In this document: piece by piece, positions 33,758-45,020 of the stretch
Layout: each line of letters opens with the position of its first letter
How positions within the stretch are numbered: position 1 is the stretch's first letter
Assembly (NCBI GenBank): GCA_036924085.1
Contig: JAVGWX010000005.1
Coordinates: 82,326,666-82,390,665, forward strand
Source of the DNA: Ariolimax columbianus
Taxonomy: Eukaryota > Mollusca > Gastropoda > Stylommatophora > Arionidae
Length of the DNA stretch: 64,000 bases
Direction of reading: 5' to 3'
Translations under genes and position numbers: made by a program
The notes under the pieces: model-generated
Databases searched by the model: none
Told to the model about the DNA's origin: nothing
What the model saw: the letters and a program-made list of their open reading frames with translations, nothing else

Positions 33758-36700
33758 TTCTTCTTCTTCTTCTTCTTCTTCTTCTGCTTACGCAGTCAGA
33801 CAGTAACCATTATTTTTTCGAAAAAAGCGGCGGTCATCCTGAGGCTGTCGACACTGCCATAGAGCTTGTCTTGTGTTGTCACTGGTGATGGCCACATCTG
33901 CTCTCTCTGATCCTCGTATGTCGGGCAGTTCTGCAGCAGATGCTCAGCGGTCATTTTCCCGGTAACACACGGGCATTCGTCGGTACCACCTATCTTCAAT
34001 TTGTTGAATAGGTGGTACCTCAGTCTATTGTGGCCAGTGCGAAGTCTGAAGACCACGACCTGCTCTCTTCTGTTCAACTGGTAATAGGCATCGTTTTTGG
34101 TGTAGCCGGTATGTTCAGTTTCCCATTTGGTCATGTATCTGGCTTTAATAAGCCGTTTTGACTCTTCGTACGTCATACTAGTATCTGTTTGTGGTAGTCT
34201 TGCACCTTCTTTTGCCAGTCTGTCTGCCTCCTCATTGCCTTGAATGTTGCAGTGTGATGGGACCCACTGTACCACTACCCTTTTTGGTGCGGACTGCTGG
34301 CATATTGGACAGAGAATTGCTCTAAAGTCATTAAGCTCAGTGTTTTTCTGGCTTTTTAGCGCTGTAACTACGGCCAGAGCATCTGTAAGCAGGACTGTAT
34401 AGCTTTCATTTTCTTTATGTGTCACCATTTCTTCCACTGCCGCTCTCAGTGCCTCTGCCTCCGCTCTGAAATTGCTTGTGTACTTACCAGTAGCGAATGA
34501 CAGTGTTATTTTTCTGCCATTTGGTAGGTTCAGGAATGCTCCTGCCTCTCCGTTCTGTGTAGTGTTTGTTACAGAACCGTCGGTGTATGCATGGGTCCAG
34601 TCCATGCTTTGGTAGTTTTTCGATATAAAGCTTAGGTAGTATCTCTCCTTTCTTTTTCAGTCTGGCAGTTTTTTGTTTCCAATACCTGGTATATTTTCTA
34701 ACACCTCTGGAAATATATCGTGCCTCCAGGTAGGTTTTCGTACAGTAGTGATGAGCTTTGGTGTTGTTAGTGCGTTTATGGGATCTTCGTGCATCTTTGC
34801 TTTGGCTATTTCTGCAAAGTTTCTCCGCTTTAGTTTCCCATTTCCCAAATTGTTTAGTCTCTGGTGCATTGGATGGTCAGTCAGTCTTCGGAGTTTCTCT
34901 GACTGTAGCTGGGCTCTGCAGTCTCTTCTATCGGTCATGGATTGCAGTTTTGTAATCTTTTCAAGTTCTACAATTGGCGTTGACTTCATGCCTCCTGTTA
35001 TAACCCTCATGGCTTGGTTTTGAAGTTTGCTAACTTTATCAAAGTTCGCCTTTGCTGCTGTTGTCCATGCCGCAATGCCATACTCGAGAACTGGTCTCAC
35101 TCTTCCAGTGTACAGTTTCTTTAGTATACCTTCGTCTGCTCCCCAGATTGTGCCAGCAAGTTTCCTCATGATTGCCATTCTTTCTCTGGCTCTCATTCGG
35201 TTTCTCTCGATCTGACTTTTCCATGTCATGCGTCAATCAAATGTGACTCCCAGATAGTTTGGGTTGTCGTTTGCCTGCAGGTATTTGCCATTTCGACTTA
35301 ATTTGGTGTTTTGGGGTTTGATTGAAAGCGAGAATATTGTACATGTGGTTTTTTCCTCGTTTATTTTGACCAGCCATGAGTTCGCCCACTCTTCCAGCGA
35401 TGTTAGGGCCTGCTGCATCCGATTTCTTGCTATGGTGAGATTCATTTCCGAGATCAACATAGCCAGATCGTCTGCAAACATTGAGCTATGGACTCTTCTT
35501 GGTATATTCTCTGTAATATCGTTTATATACACCAGGAAGAGTGTGGATGACAGTACTCCATCTTGGGGTACTCCCTGCTCGAGTGTCACCTTTTTTGCTC
35601 ATCTGCCCTTGTACTTGGACTCTGGCCGTTCTGTTTTTTAGGTAGTGGTTGATCCACTTGTACATTCTCCCACAAATTTCATTTCTCCTTAGCTTGACTC
35701 TAAGTCCGTCTTTCCAGACTTTGTCAAATGCCTTTTCCAGGTCCACCCAAACCGCTACTGTGTGTTTCTGTGCCTGGTAGGCATCTTCTATTTCCTGGGC
35801 TATGATGATGTCCTGCTCCTCAGGGGTTCTGTGCTGTCTAAAGCCTGCTTGCTGTGGAATTAGTATTCGTTTTTCTTCCAGATGCCACATCAGTTTGGTG
35901 TTTATCATACGTTCCATCAGTTTGCCGACACAGCTCAGTAGGCTGATAGGCCTGTATCCATTTGGATCTGTTTTGTCTTTTCCTTTCTTTGGTACTGGTA
36001 AAAGTACAGCGTTTTTCCATGCCTGGGGTACAATACCCCTTTTCCAGCTCAGGTTCAGGACTGATAGCAGTTTCCTCTTCGCTGTTTGGCCCAGCCCCAT
36101 CAGCATTTCGTTTGTTATCCCGTCTTTTCCGGGAGATTTCCATTTCTTTAATGTTCTCATGGCCTCTTCCATTTCACTCATTGTTAATTTGGCCATCATA
36201 TGCTCTTCTGGTGCCGTATTGATGTTGTCGTGCCCCTTTTGCTCTTCACTAATGTCTGTATGCCTATCTGCAGGGACCTCGATGTAGTTTGCTCTGGCAT
36301 AATGTTCAACAAAGGAGTTTGCGGTTTTTTTTCCAGTGAGCAAGTTTTCGCCCTGCTTGATGGTAATTTGTTTGTTTGAAGGGGTTTCGACATTCATGGC
36401 TCTGACTAGCTTCCATAGTTTGTTCCCTTCTTTGTCTAGGTTGAGGCTTTCAGTTTTGTTTTTCCAGCTTTCTCTTGCTGTTTGGTTTAGAGTGTATTTG
36501 TATTTCGCCGTGGCGGCTTTGAGGGCGATATTTGCCTCCATAGATTGTTCTCGCTCTGCCATGTTCCTAGCATTTGTGACTGCGTCTTCCGCTTTCTGCA
36601 ACTCATCATTTCAATAGAGCTTATAGTTTTTCCTTGCCCTTCTTGGGATGGTTTCAGTGGAGGCTTGCATTATTGCCTTGCTTAGGCTTTCCACCATGGG

Positions 36701-36989
36701 CTTCATTTTGTTGTTTCGTGTATTGATGGTTTCACACAGCCCATCTGTCAGGCTTGCAAATCTGTCCCAGTCGGCTCGTTTGTAATTCCAACGTGGGAGC
36801 GGTTTTGTTTCCTGTGGGCCTACTTCCATATCAATTTCTAACCTGATCGGCCTGTGGTCGCTACCTGCCAATTGGTTTAGCACCTGGCGGTCTATTTTAT
36901 GGGGTATGTCCTGTGTGGAGAAGGCCAAATCTGGAGTCGAGGTGGTATGCCATGTTCTAGCATAGAAGCTAGGGGTATCCTCCGGCCTA
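33758..36989 (-). pseudogene. LINE-A copy 4: endonuclease end, RT and RNase H
   Basis: 3.2 kb from the end of the endonuclease (RPEDTPSFYARTWH, SDHRPIRL at about 36860) through RT (SPGKDGITNEML, NGYRPISLL, DLEKAFDKVWKDGL, MFADDLAM) and RNase H (YTDGSVTNTTQNGEAG, RAEAEALRAAVEEM, GNEEADRLAKEGA) to the tail (CTT run 33758-33785). Lesions: TGG to TGA near 36614, 1-bp insertion near 35590, CGG to TGA near 35232, and indels near 34636-34672. Flanks are an imperfect 11-bp repeat, CCCTTCCTTTC at 33747-33757 and CCCTTTCTTTT at 36990-37000. The copy sits inside an older LINE. Confidence 0.92.
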
Positions 36990-37000
36990 CCCTTTCTTTT

Positions 37001-37870
37001 ATTTGTTGCTGTATGATATCTACACAAACATATGCACGCAAAATTAACATAACTACTTGATCAACGAGGAAACAAAGTACCAATTTAAACAGTGTAGGGA
37101 TACAGCACCCTTCTCCTTAACCATTACAACATAAGGGTTGTCCACAACTAGAACACATCAACATTTACTGAAACAAAAATATCAAATCGTAGTAGCAGAA
37201 GAACTAAATACCAAGCACTATCTCCCAAATTATAAAGAGACAAATATAGAAAAATAGAGAGAAGGAGAGAGAGAATGGGGAGTTAGAAAGAGTGTTCTAG
37301 CCGAATACAACATTTATACAGACCAAATGAAGACTATACTACTGGACAACCCAGTGAACAGGTCAACTGACACTTGAGTTCATCCAGTCCTACCCCAAGG
37401 AAAGGATCCCTGTATGCACAAATGGTTCGACCTATAAGCGTACCCAAATCGCAGGCTGTGGTTCCTTTATAATATTTCCAGACAAACAACAAATGAAAAA
37501 TCTGCACTATGTTAAAAGTTCTGCTGCTACTTCGACGCAGATATGCAAGCAATATCAGAAACTATGTCTGCTATCCTTTAAAAATACAACACAACAACAA
37601 TAACACCCAACAAACCAGATCAGCTTTTCAGGCCTCCTAGCCACCATTCAGACTCCTGAAAGCTAGATCCCAGAATCCGATAAAACCCAAACAAATTGTA
37701 TTAAATCTGTAACAGTACTTGCATGCTATGACATTAGTACCGCCCTACAGTGATACCAAGTCGCCCCTTTCGAGGCATTGAAAGTGATGATTGCTGATAG
37801 ACTGGCAAACATAGGAGCAAACATACCAAACCCTAACATATACACCTTTAAAAAGCAGCAAACACATAAT
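37001..37870 (+). pseudogene. LINE-F RNase H relic, downstream part
   Basis: It continues the element interrupted at 33757. Near 37405-37500 it reads ERIPVCTNGSTYKRTQIAGCG and SFIIFPDKQQ, a decayed first RNase H block with catalytic Asp changed to Asn (expected xYTDGSxxxGxxGxG). Near 37790 it reads IADRLANIGA, the final Asp block. Several stops are present. About 300 bp between recognisable blocks is too decayed to read. Confidence 0.65.
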
Positions 37871-37989
37871 CCACAATTGCAGATTGCAATGGATAGACTG
37901 ATGGTTTACATGTGTGACTGCAAGAACTCTGTACGTTGTCGTGTTTCAACCCAACCGGAAAGGTGACATCAGCGATTAGAGGCGAAGAG

Positions 37990-38275
37990 ACTGCACTACG
38001 TCTTGTGTTGAATACATTTCCAGACAGAAAATAAGTTGGTTTGGTCATCTCATGAGAGTGCACCCTTATCAACTTCCACTGATGGCTTACAACGCTGGTA
38101 GATCTGGCTACAGAGCAAGGGGGTGGCCGCGAAGTAGGTGACATTTGAGTGATTGTGCAGCGATACGGGCTCACATTGACCGACGCAACGCACTTGGGGC
38201 AGGATAGACGACAAACTCCCCACGTCACTCAAAGACCCAAGTGGAAAGAATCCTAATTAACTAACTGGGATGTAA
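37990..38275 (+). pseudogene. LINE RT C-terminal fragment of another family
   Basis: In two frames: VLNTFPDRKISWFGHLMRVH + PYQLPLMAYN, SGYRARGWPRSR, then LTLTDATHLGQDRRQ. The WFGHLMR and RARGxPRxR blocks are typical of the end of LINE RT proteins. There is at least one frameshift. Confidence 0.65.
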
Positions 38276-38620
38276 AAAGCGCTACTACAAACCCACTACC
38301 AGAGTAACATCCTCAAGAGGAAGAAACTCAGGACGAGCAGCTTCGCGGACAATAATAACATCAATTGTTATTACAAGCAATAACATCAGTAATGATAGAA
38401 AAGAAAGAATCCATTGATGACAACATATTTTGTGAAAGTGCATGGAAGTTTTTTAAAGATTGTTCCACAATGAAAATTGAATTTAGCAAAATTTAATTGA
38501 AATTGTACTATTTAAGTGAAACGAAACTAAGAACAGAATAAATATTGTATTGGCATGGAACGTTATATAGCAATAGTTTAAAATGAGTGAGAATACTTGA
38601 TTTTCCTATAACGTATAATA
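38276..38620. other. Unassigned AT-rich intronic sequence
   Basis: No feature recognised. Confidence 0.4.
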
Positions 38621-38966
38621 TTGTTGTTGTTGTTTGTGAATGCCCACAATGAGTAGGTTACTCTTTGTGTGCCCTGAAGATGATGTTAAGTGGTGGGTAA
38701 CAGTAGCTTTCCTCACATCCCGAGCGTGCTGATGAAGGTGGACGGGGGCGTTCAAGCGGTTGTGCTATGCTTGGCTTCATATGCGTGTCAGTCACTACTA
38801 CAGGTATCACGTCGATCCCTCACCTCGCTAGCCAGGATGCAATAAAAGTAGCTCGTTTCCAGGGAGGGCTGCTAGAAGGCCGTGGTGAAGGTCTTGTCCA
38901 GTATCTTTTGCCTGACCCTGACTAACATGTCTGATCAGTATATTTTGTCTGACCAGATTTTAGTCT
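38621..38966. mobile_element. SINE C, copy 3
   Basis: A (TTG)n run, TGCCCACAATGAGTAGGTTA, TTAAGTGGTGGGTAACAGTA, TTGTGCTATGCTTGGC, then TCTGATCAGTATATTTTGTC and TGACCAG, matching copies 1 and 2 in order. It keeps the middle section best and is useful as the reference copy. Confidence 0.8.
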
Positions 38967-39403
38967 TCCTCCCCAAAATGTATAATATTAATACTCAATT
39001 ATCTAATTCACACATCACTCTCACTCACTTTGTGTTGCACAATTCACCTACTCAAAAAATACAAAGAGATACTACAGCGTTAAATATTCAGTACATAGGA
39101 ATTTAATTCTGAAGTTCATCCATTAAATTCATGTCTTCAATAATGGTTTTTAAAATCAAATAAAAACAAGGAATAGGTTTATATCCTACAATTATGAAAG
39201 AATACAAAATTGACCAAAACCGGGTTCGAACCATCGAATTAATGGCTTCTAAATTGATGTACTTATGTTTAAAGTTATGCTCTGAATTGTGTTCATTGAT
39301 ATGAGTGGGTACTGGGGATTACATGGCACTATGAGTGACGTGCAAACGGAAGTACAAACAAACGGCGAGAATTATGTTATGTGATGTTTCAATTAATATT
39401 GAG
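38967..39403. other. Unassigned AT-rich intronic sequence
   Basis: No feature recognised. Confidence 0.4.
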
Positions 39404-39459
39404 TATCTGCTTAACGTGGTGGTAGAGCACTCGTTTTTCATGGCAACAGTACGGGGTTC
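39404..39459 (+). mobile_element. tRNA-like SINE D, 5' part (interrupted)
   Basis: CGTGGTGGTAGAGCACTCG fits an A box, and AGTACGGGGTTC is the first half of a B box. The sequence breaks here and resumes at 46821 with the same 12 bases followed by AACTCCCG, completing GGGTTCAACTCC. The SINE was therefore split by the 7.36-kb insertion. Confidence 0.7.
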
Positions 39460-39485
39460 TTCTTCTTCTTCTTCTGCGTACACAG

Positions 39486-42400
39486 TCAGACAGTAACCAT
39501 TATTTTTTCGAAAAAAGCGGCGGTCATCCTGAGACTCTCGCCACTACCATAGAGCTTGTCTTGCAGTTCCACTGGCAATGGCCACATCTGCTCTCTCTGA
39601 TCCTCGTATGTCGGGCAGTTCTGCAGCAGATGTTCAGTGGTCATTTTACCAGTACCGCACGGGCATTCGTCGGTACACCCTATCTTCAATTTGTTGAAGA
39701 GGTGGTACCTCAGTCTGTTGTGGCCAGTGCGAAGTCTGAAGACAACGACCTGCTCTCTTCGGTTCAACTGGTAATAGGCATCGTTTTTGGTGTAACCAGT
39801 ATGTTCGGTTTCCCATTTGGACATGTACCTGGCTTTGATAAGCCGTTTTGACTCTTCGTACGTCATACTGGTATCTGTTTGTGGTAGCCTTGCACCTTCT
39901 TTTGCCAGTCTGTCTGCCTCCTCGTTGCCTTGGATGTTGCAGTGTGACGGAACCCACTGTACCACTACCCTTTTTGGTGCGGACTGTTGGCACAGTTTGC
40001 AGAGTGCTGCTCTTAAGTCATTAAGCTCAGTGTTTTTCTGGCTTTTTAGCGCTGTGACTACTTCGAGAGCATCTGTCAGCAGGACTATATGGCTCTCATT
40101 TTCACTGTGTGTTGCCATTTCTTCCACTGCCGCCCTCAGTGCCTCTGCCTCTGCTCTGAAATTGCTCGTGTACTTACCAGTAGCGAATGACAGTGTTATT
40201 TTCTGCCATTTGGTAGGTTCAGGAATGCTCCTGCCCCTCCGTTCTGTGTAGTGTTTGTTACAGAACCGTCGGTGTATGCATGGGTCCAGTCCATGCTTGG
40301 GTAGCTTTTCGTTATGAAGCTTAGGGTAGTGTCTCTCCTTTCTTTTTCGGTCTGGCAGTTTTTGTTTCCAATACCTGGTATATTTTCTACCACCTCTGGA
40401 AATATATCCTGCCTCCAAGTAGGTTTTCGTACAGTATTGATGGGTTTTGGTGTTGTTAGTGCGTTTATGGGATCTTCGTGCATCTTTGCTTTGGCTATTT
40501 CTGCAAAGTTTCTCCGCTTTAGTTTCCCAGTTCCCAGATTGCTTAGCCTCTGGTACATTGGATGGTCCGTCAGTCTTCGGAGTTTCTCTGACTGCAGCTG
40601 GGCTCTGCAGTCTCTTCTATCGGTCATGGATTGCAGTTTTGTAATCTTTTCAAGTTCTACAATTGGCGTTGACTTCATGCCACCTGTTATGATTCTCATG
40701 GCTTGGTTTTGAAGTTTGTTAACTTTATCGAAGTTCGCCTTCGCTGCTGTTGTCCATGCCGCGATGCCATACTCGAGAACTGGTCTCACTCTTCCAGTGT
40801 ACAGTTTCTTTAGTATGCCTTCGTCTGCTCCCCAGCTTGTGCCAGCAAGTTTCCTCATGATCGCCATTCTTTCTCTGGCTTTCATTCGGTTTCTCTCAAT
40901 CTGACTTTTCCATGTCATGCGCCGATCAAATGTGACTCCCAGATAGGTTGGGTTGTCGTTTGGCTGCAGGATTTTGCCATTTAGGCTTAGTTTGGTACTT
41001 TGGGGTTTTAATGAGAGCGAGAATATTGTGCACGTGGTTTTCTCCTCGTTTATTTTGACCAGCCATGAGTTCGCCCACTCTTCCAGCGATGTTAGGGCCG
41101 TTTGCATCCGATTTCTTGCTATGGTGAGATTCTTTTCAGAGGTCCACATAGCCAGATCGTCTGCAAACATTGAGCTATGGACTCTTCTTGGTATATTCTC
41201 TGTAATATCGTTTATATATACCAGGAAGAGTGTGGGTGACAGTACTCCCCCTTGGGGTACTCCCTGCTCGAGTGTCACCTTTTTGCTCTTCTGCCCTTGT
41301 ACTTGGACTCTGGCCGTTCTTTGTTTGAGGTAGTGGTTGATCCACTTGTACATCTTCCCACAAACATCACTTCTTCTTAGCTTGACTCTAAGTCCATCCT
41401 TCCAGACTTTGTCAAATGCCTTTTCCAGATCCACCCAAACAGCTACTGTGTGTTTCTGTGCCTGGTAGGCATCTTCTATCTCTTGGGCTATGAGGATGAC
41501 CTGGTCCTCAGTGGATCTGTGCTGTCTAAAGCCGGCTTGCTGTGGAATTAGTATTCGTTTTTCTTCCATATGCCACATCAGTCTGGTGTTTATCATCCGT
41601 TCCATCAGCTTGCCGACACAGCTCAGTAGGCTTATGGGCCTGTATCCATTCGGATCTGTTTTGTCCTTTCCTGTTTTTGGTACTGGTACCAGTATTGCAT
41701 CTTTCCATGCCTGGGGTACAATACCCCTTTTCCAGCTTTGGTTCAGGACTGATAGTAGTTTTTTCTTCGCTGTTTGGCCCAGCCCCATCAGCATTTCGTT
41801 TGTTATCCCGTCTTTTCCGGGAGATTTCCTTCTCTTTAGTGTTCTCATAGCCTCTTCCATTTCGCGCATTGTTAGTTTGGCCATCATGTGCTCTTCAGGA
41901 GCCGTATTCATGTTTTCGTGCCCCTTTAGCTCTTCGCTAATGTCTGTATGCTTATCTGCAGAGACCTCGATGTGGTTTGCTCTGGCATAGTGATCGACAA
42001 AGGCGTTTGCGGCTTTCTTACCTGTGATCAAGTTCTCGCCTTGCTTGATAGTAATTTGTTTATTTGACGGGGTTTCGTCGTTCATGGCTCTGACTAGCTT
42101 CCATAGCTTGTTCCCTTCTTTGTCCAGGTTTAAACTTTCCGTTTTATTTTTCCAACTTTCTCTTGCTGTTTGCTTGAGAGTGTGTTTGTACTTCGCCGCG
42201 GCGGCTTTGAGGGCGATGTTTGCCTCCACGGATTTTTCTCGTTCTGCCATGTTCCTAGCAATTGTTACTGCATCTTCCACTTTCTGTAACTCATCATTCC
42301 AGTAGGGCTTATAGTTTTTCCTAGCTCCTCTTGGGATGGTTTCAGTGGCGGCTTGCATTATTGCCTTGCTTAGGCTCTCTACCATGAGCTTCATTTTGGT

Positions 42401-43393
42401 GTTTCGTGTGTTGATGGTTTCACACAGCCCATCTGTCAGGATTGCAAATCTGTCCTAGTCGGCTCGTTTGTAATTCCAACGTGGGAGCGGTTTTGTTTCC
42501 TGTGGGCCTACTTCCATGTCAATGGTTAGCCTGATCGGCCTGTGGTCGCTACCTGCCAGTTGGTTTAGCACCTGGCGGTCTATTTTATAGTGTATGTCCT
42601 GTGTGGAGAAGGCCAAATCTGGAGTCGAGGTGGTATGCCATGTTCTTGAATAGAAGCTAGGGCTATCCTCCGGCCTATTGATTAGGGAGAGATTTGCATC
42701 TATCTCCCAATCTTCCACTTCGTCACCTCTGCTGTCTGTGTCAGAGTATCCCCATCTCTCCGAGTGGCTGTTGAAATCTCCAACCACTATGCAGTTGGAG
42801 TCTCTGACCTCCATACTCGAGAGCGATAGGTCTCTGTTTGGTGGTCCGTACAGATTGAAAATGCGGAGCTTCGTCTCTTGAGCCATTATGTCAACTCCTA
42901 CAATTTCTGCTTGTCCGGTGTGATTGACAGGTACCGCGCTACTCGGTATGCTGTTTCTGGTCAGTATCAGGACCCCTCCTTTGTGGCCTTCTCTATCTAG
43001 ACGGATAGTCTGGTATCCTCTGATTGAGAATTTATGGTTATTGTTGAGGTGCGTTTCCTGGATACATGCCACGTCAATCTTACCTTCATGCAGGTGATGT
43101 GTTAGGGAAAGTTTTTTGTTAATGACTCCCTCCGCATTCCACTGTAATATTCTGAGGGTCTTGAAGTTTTGGCCAATAGTCGTTTCCCCATAGCCATGTG
43201 CCTTGACTCCACGACACATGGGTGGGTGACCACCAGTAGTCAAGGGTGGGCCCCTTCGAGGCGTGGGGCCCGGCGCTATCGCTGCCTGGCGGGTCTCCTC
43301 AGGATGAGCGCCATACGTTTTTCGAATAGGTTGTGCTGCCATCATACTGTGATTTACGTTGCACTGTTTTGTTAGGCTTGCGGCCCCGTGCAT
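39486..43393 (-). pseudogene. LINE-A copy 5: nearly intact endonuclease-RT-RNase H ORF2
   Basis: The longest and least damaged LINE-A copy, about 1,300 codons. APE endonuclease: LRILQWNAEGV, CIQETHL, VVGDFNSHSERWG, SDHRPIRL. RT: SPGKDGITNEMLMG, NGYRPISLL, WVDLEKAFDKVWKDGL, GVPQGGVLSPTLF, MFADDLAMW, YLGVTFDRRMTW. RNase H: YTDGSVTNTTQNGGAGAF, RAEAEALRAAVEEM, LLTDALEVVTAL, GNEEADRLAKEGA, then CPCGTGKMTTEHLLQNCP. Only two lesions are seen: TGG to TAG at 42455-42457 and a 1-bp deletion near 40200. RNase H downstream of RT fits the I group of non-LTR elements; exact clade needs phylogeny. The first codons overlap SINE A-like sequence, so the start may be the Met near 43345. No ORF1 is seen. Confidence 0.93.
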
Positions 43394-44330
43394 CCGATTT
43401 CAACAGGCGTTTCTGTAGGGATGCCCTCCTTAGCCTTTGGCTGTCCCCAGCCTATCTGCAAGGCAGCAGTTGTTTACGATCAGAGTTTTCTCTCCTATGG
43501 AAGTTGTCTTACCAGACTGTCGAGTCTTCACTACTCGTGTCTATAGGGTGCAATGATGGTATGTGATATATGAGATGGACTGGTTTACCCGGAAGAGAGG
43601 CAGTCCAGTGTGTCTGTATCCCAGGATCGTCACGTCCTGCCAGAAACGTAGCATTTGCATGTGAGTGGGGTATCTCTTTTTCCCTTTATTTTCTTGGCTT
43701 CTATGCAGGGATGGTACGCCTAGCATTCCCCGCCACCTGGGGTGTTGACACAGTGGGGCAGGTGTGCAATGTCCGCTGGTCTGCATCTCTTCTGCGTCCA
43801 GCATGATAGTTATGGCTGATAACGTACAGAGGTAGATATCGTAACCGGAGTGCATTTAGCCAGAGGACAAGCCTGGTAATGTCGCAGAGATGTTGATCGC
43901 CTGGTGTGCGGACAACTCTCATGGTCAGTGGTTGAGTCTTGACAGTTCACAGTGTGGTGGCTGCTCTACTGTTTTCGACACCCCGACCAGGTTCTAAGTC
44001 TTTGGTTGGTGTTTTTCGCACCCCATCGCCGTATAGGGTGAGTATCAAGCAGTTTTCCGCCCGCTTTGATTTGCGGGCGGCAAGGACCTCTTACTGTGGC
44101 TCTACCTGATAGGGCTGGGGCGCAAGCCCCAGGTCCCGAGCATGTAGGAGCCTCCCATTGCAGTGGTGCTGAGATTTTGGGCGGGATTGCGGCTTTCAAG
44201 GGTTCGGCCGTAATCCCCCACATGGTAGCCTCGCGCCCTTGGCTTATCAGCCTGGTACGTGAACCAAAGTGTCTGCGGCTCCTCTCGATTTGAGCTGGTT
44301 TTCCGTAGCAACGCCCTGTCATTTGTAGGG
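43394..44330 (-). other. Structured LINE-A leader region
   Basis: GC-rich, no ORF1 homology recognised. Three near-perfect stems cluster here: 44057-44064 with 44073-44080 (8 bp), 44115-44121 with 44126-44132 (7 bp, 4-base loop), and 44184-44193 with 44207-44216 (10 bp, one G-U). This could be a 5'UTR with a structured RNA, or unrelated DNA carried in the same insert. The minus-strand frame 43966-44322 has no recognised family. Confidence 0.5.
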
Positions 44331-44971
44331 TAAAACTGACCTGTCTTCAGATCTATTTCCAGCACCCGTTCACTATTTGGTCAGACGAATTTATTGAGGG
44401 CTTTTGTTTGTCAATGACCAGGTATTTGAAATCTGCGGAGTTAAACACGATTTCCGTAGCGTTCTTTCATTTGAGCTGACTTGTCGTCCGTGAGTCTAAT
44501 ACCAGCGTACGTTCATTATTAGACCCAAACGGCAGTGCTCTCAATTTGTCAGTTGTTCTACAGTATTGGCGTGTTCAGTCTAATTAAGCCGCAGGTTCCA
44601 CACCTGGTGGTGCCCTTCCGTCAATTCCCTTAGCGAGACAATCAAGTTTCTTAAGGGGTAGCCCCAAAGATTTTCGAGGGTCTAATTCCAGCACATGTTC
44701 TCTATTAGACCCCACTAAGGTGTACTTTTTGATAGTCATTCTGCAGTATTGGCGTGGTAAGTTAACTTAGGTCTCAGGCTCCACTCCTGATAGTGCTCTT
44801 CCGTCAATTCCTTTATCAAACACTGGATGCAGACAAAACCGAGCCACAGGGGACATAACCCCAGATTTCTGGGGGTCTAAGTCCAGCACCAGTTCCATAT
44901 TAGACTCCAGAAGAGTGGTCTCGGCATGTCAATCATTTCAGTGTTGGCCGTGTTGAGTCAAATTAAGCCGC

Positions 44972-45012
<41 letters not shown>
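44330..45012 (-). repeat. 183-196 bp tandem array containing an 18S rRNA core
   Basis: Three full units. Each has the 18S block complementary to AAGCCGCAGGCTCCACTCCT + GGTGGTGCCCTTCCGTCAAT (CGTCAATTCC at 44619, 44802, 44998), plus a non-18S block with inverted repeat GGGTCTAAT...ATTAGACCC (near 44500-44535, 44680-44715, 44875-44910). A fourth non-18S block lies near 44345. The unit nearest the long 18S segment is most like true 18S and the others are diverged. Confidence 0.85.

Positions 45013-45020
<8 letters not shown>

Noticed and set aside
43966..44322. LINE ORF1 on the minus strand
   Set aside because: The 118-codon frame has no CCHC knuckle, coiled coil or RRM-like pattern, and overlaps GC-rich hairpins that explain the lack of stops.
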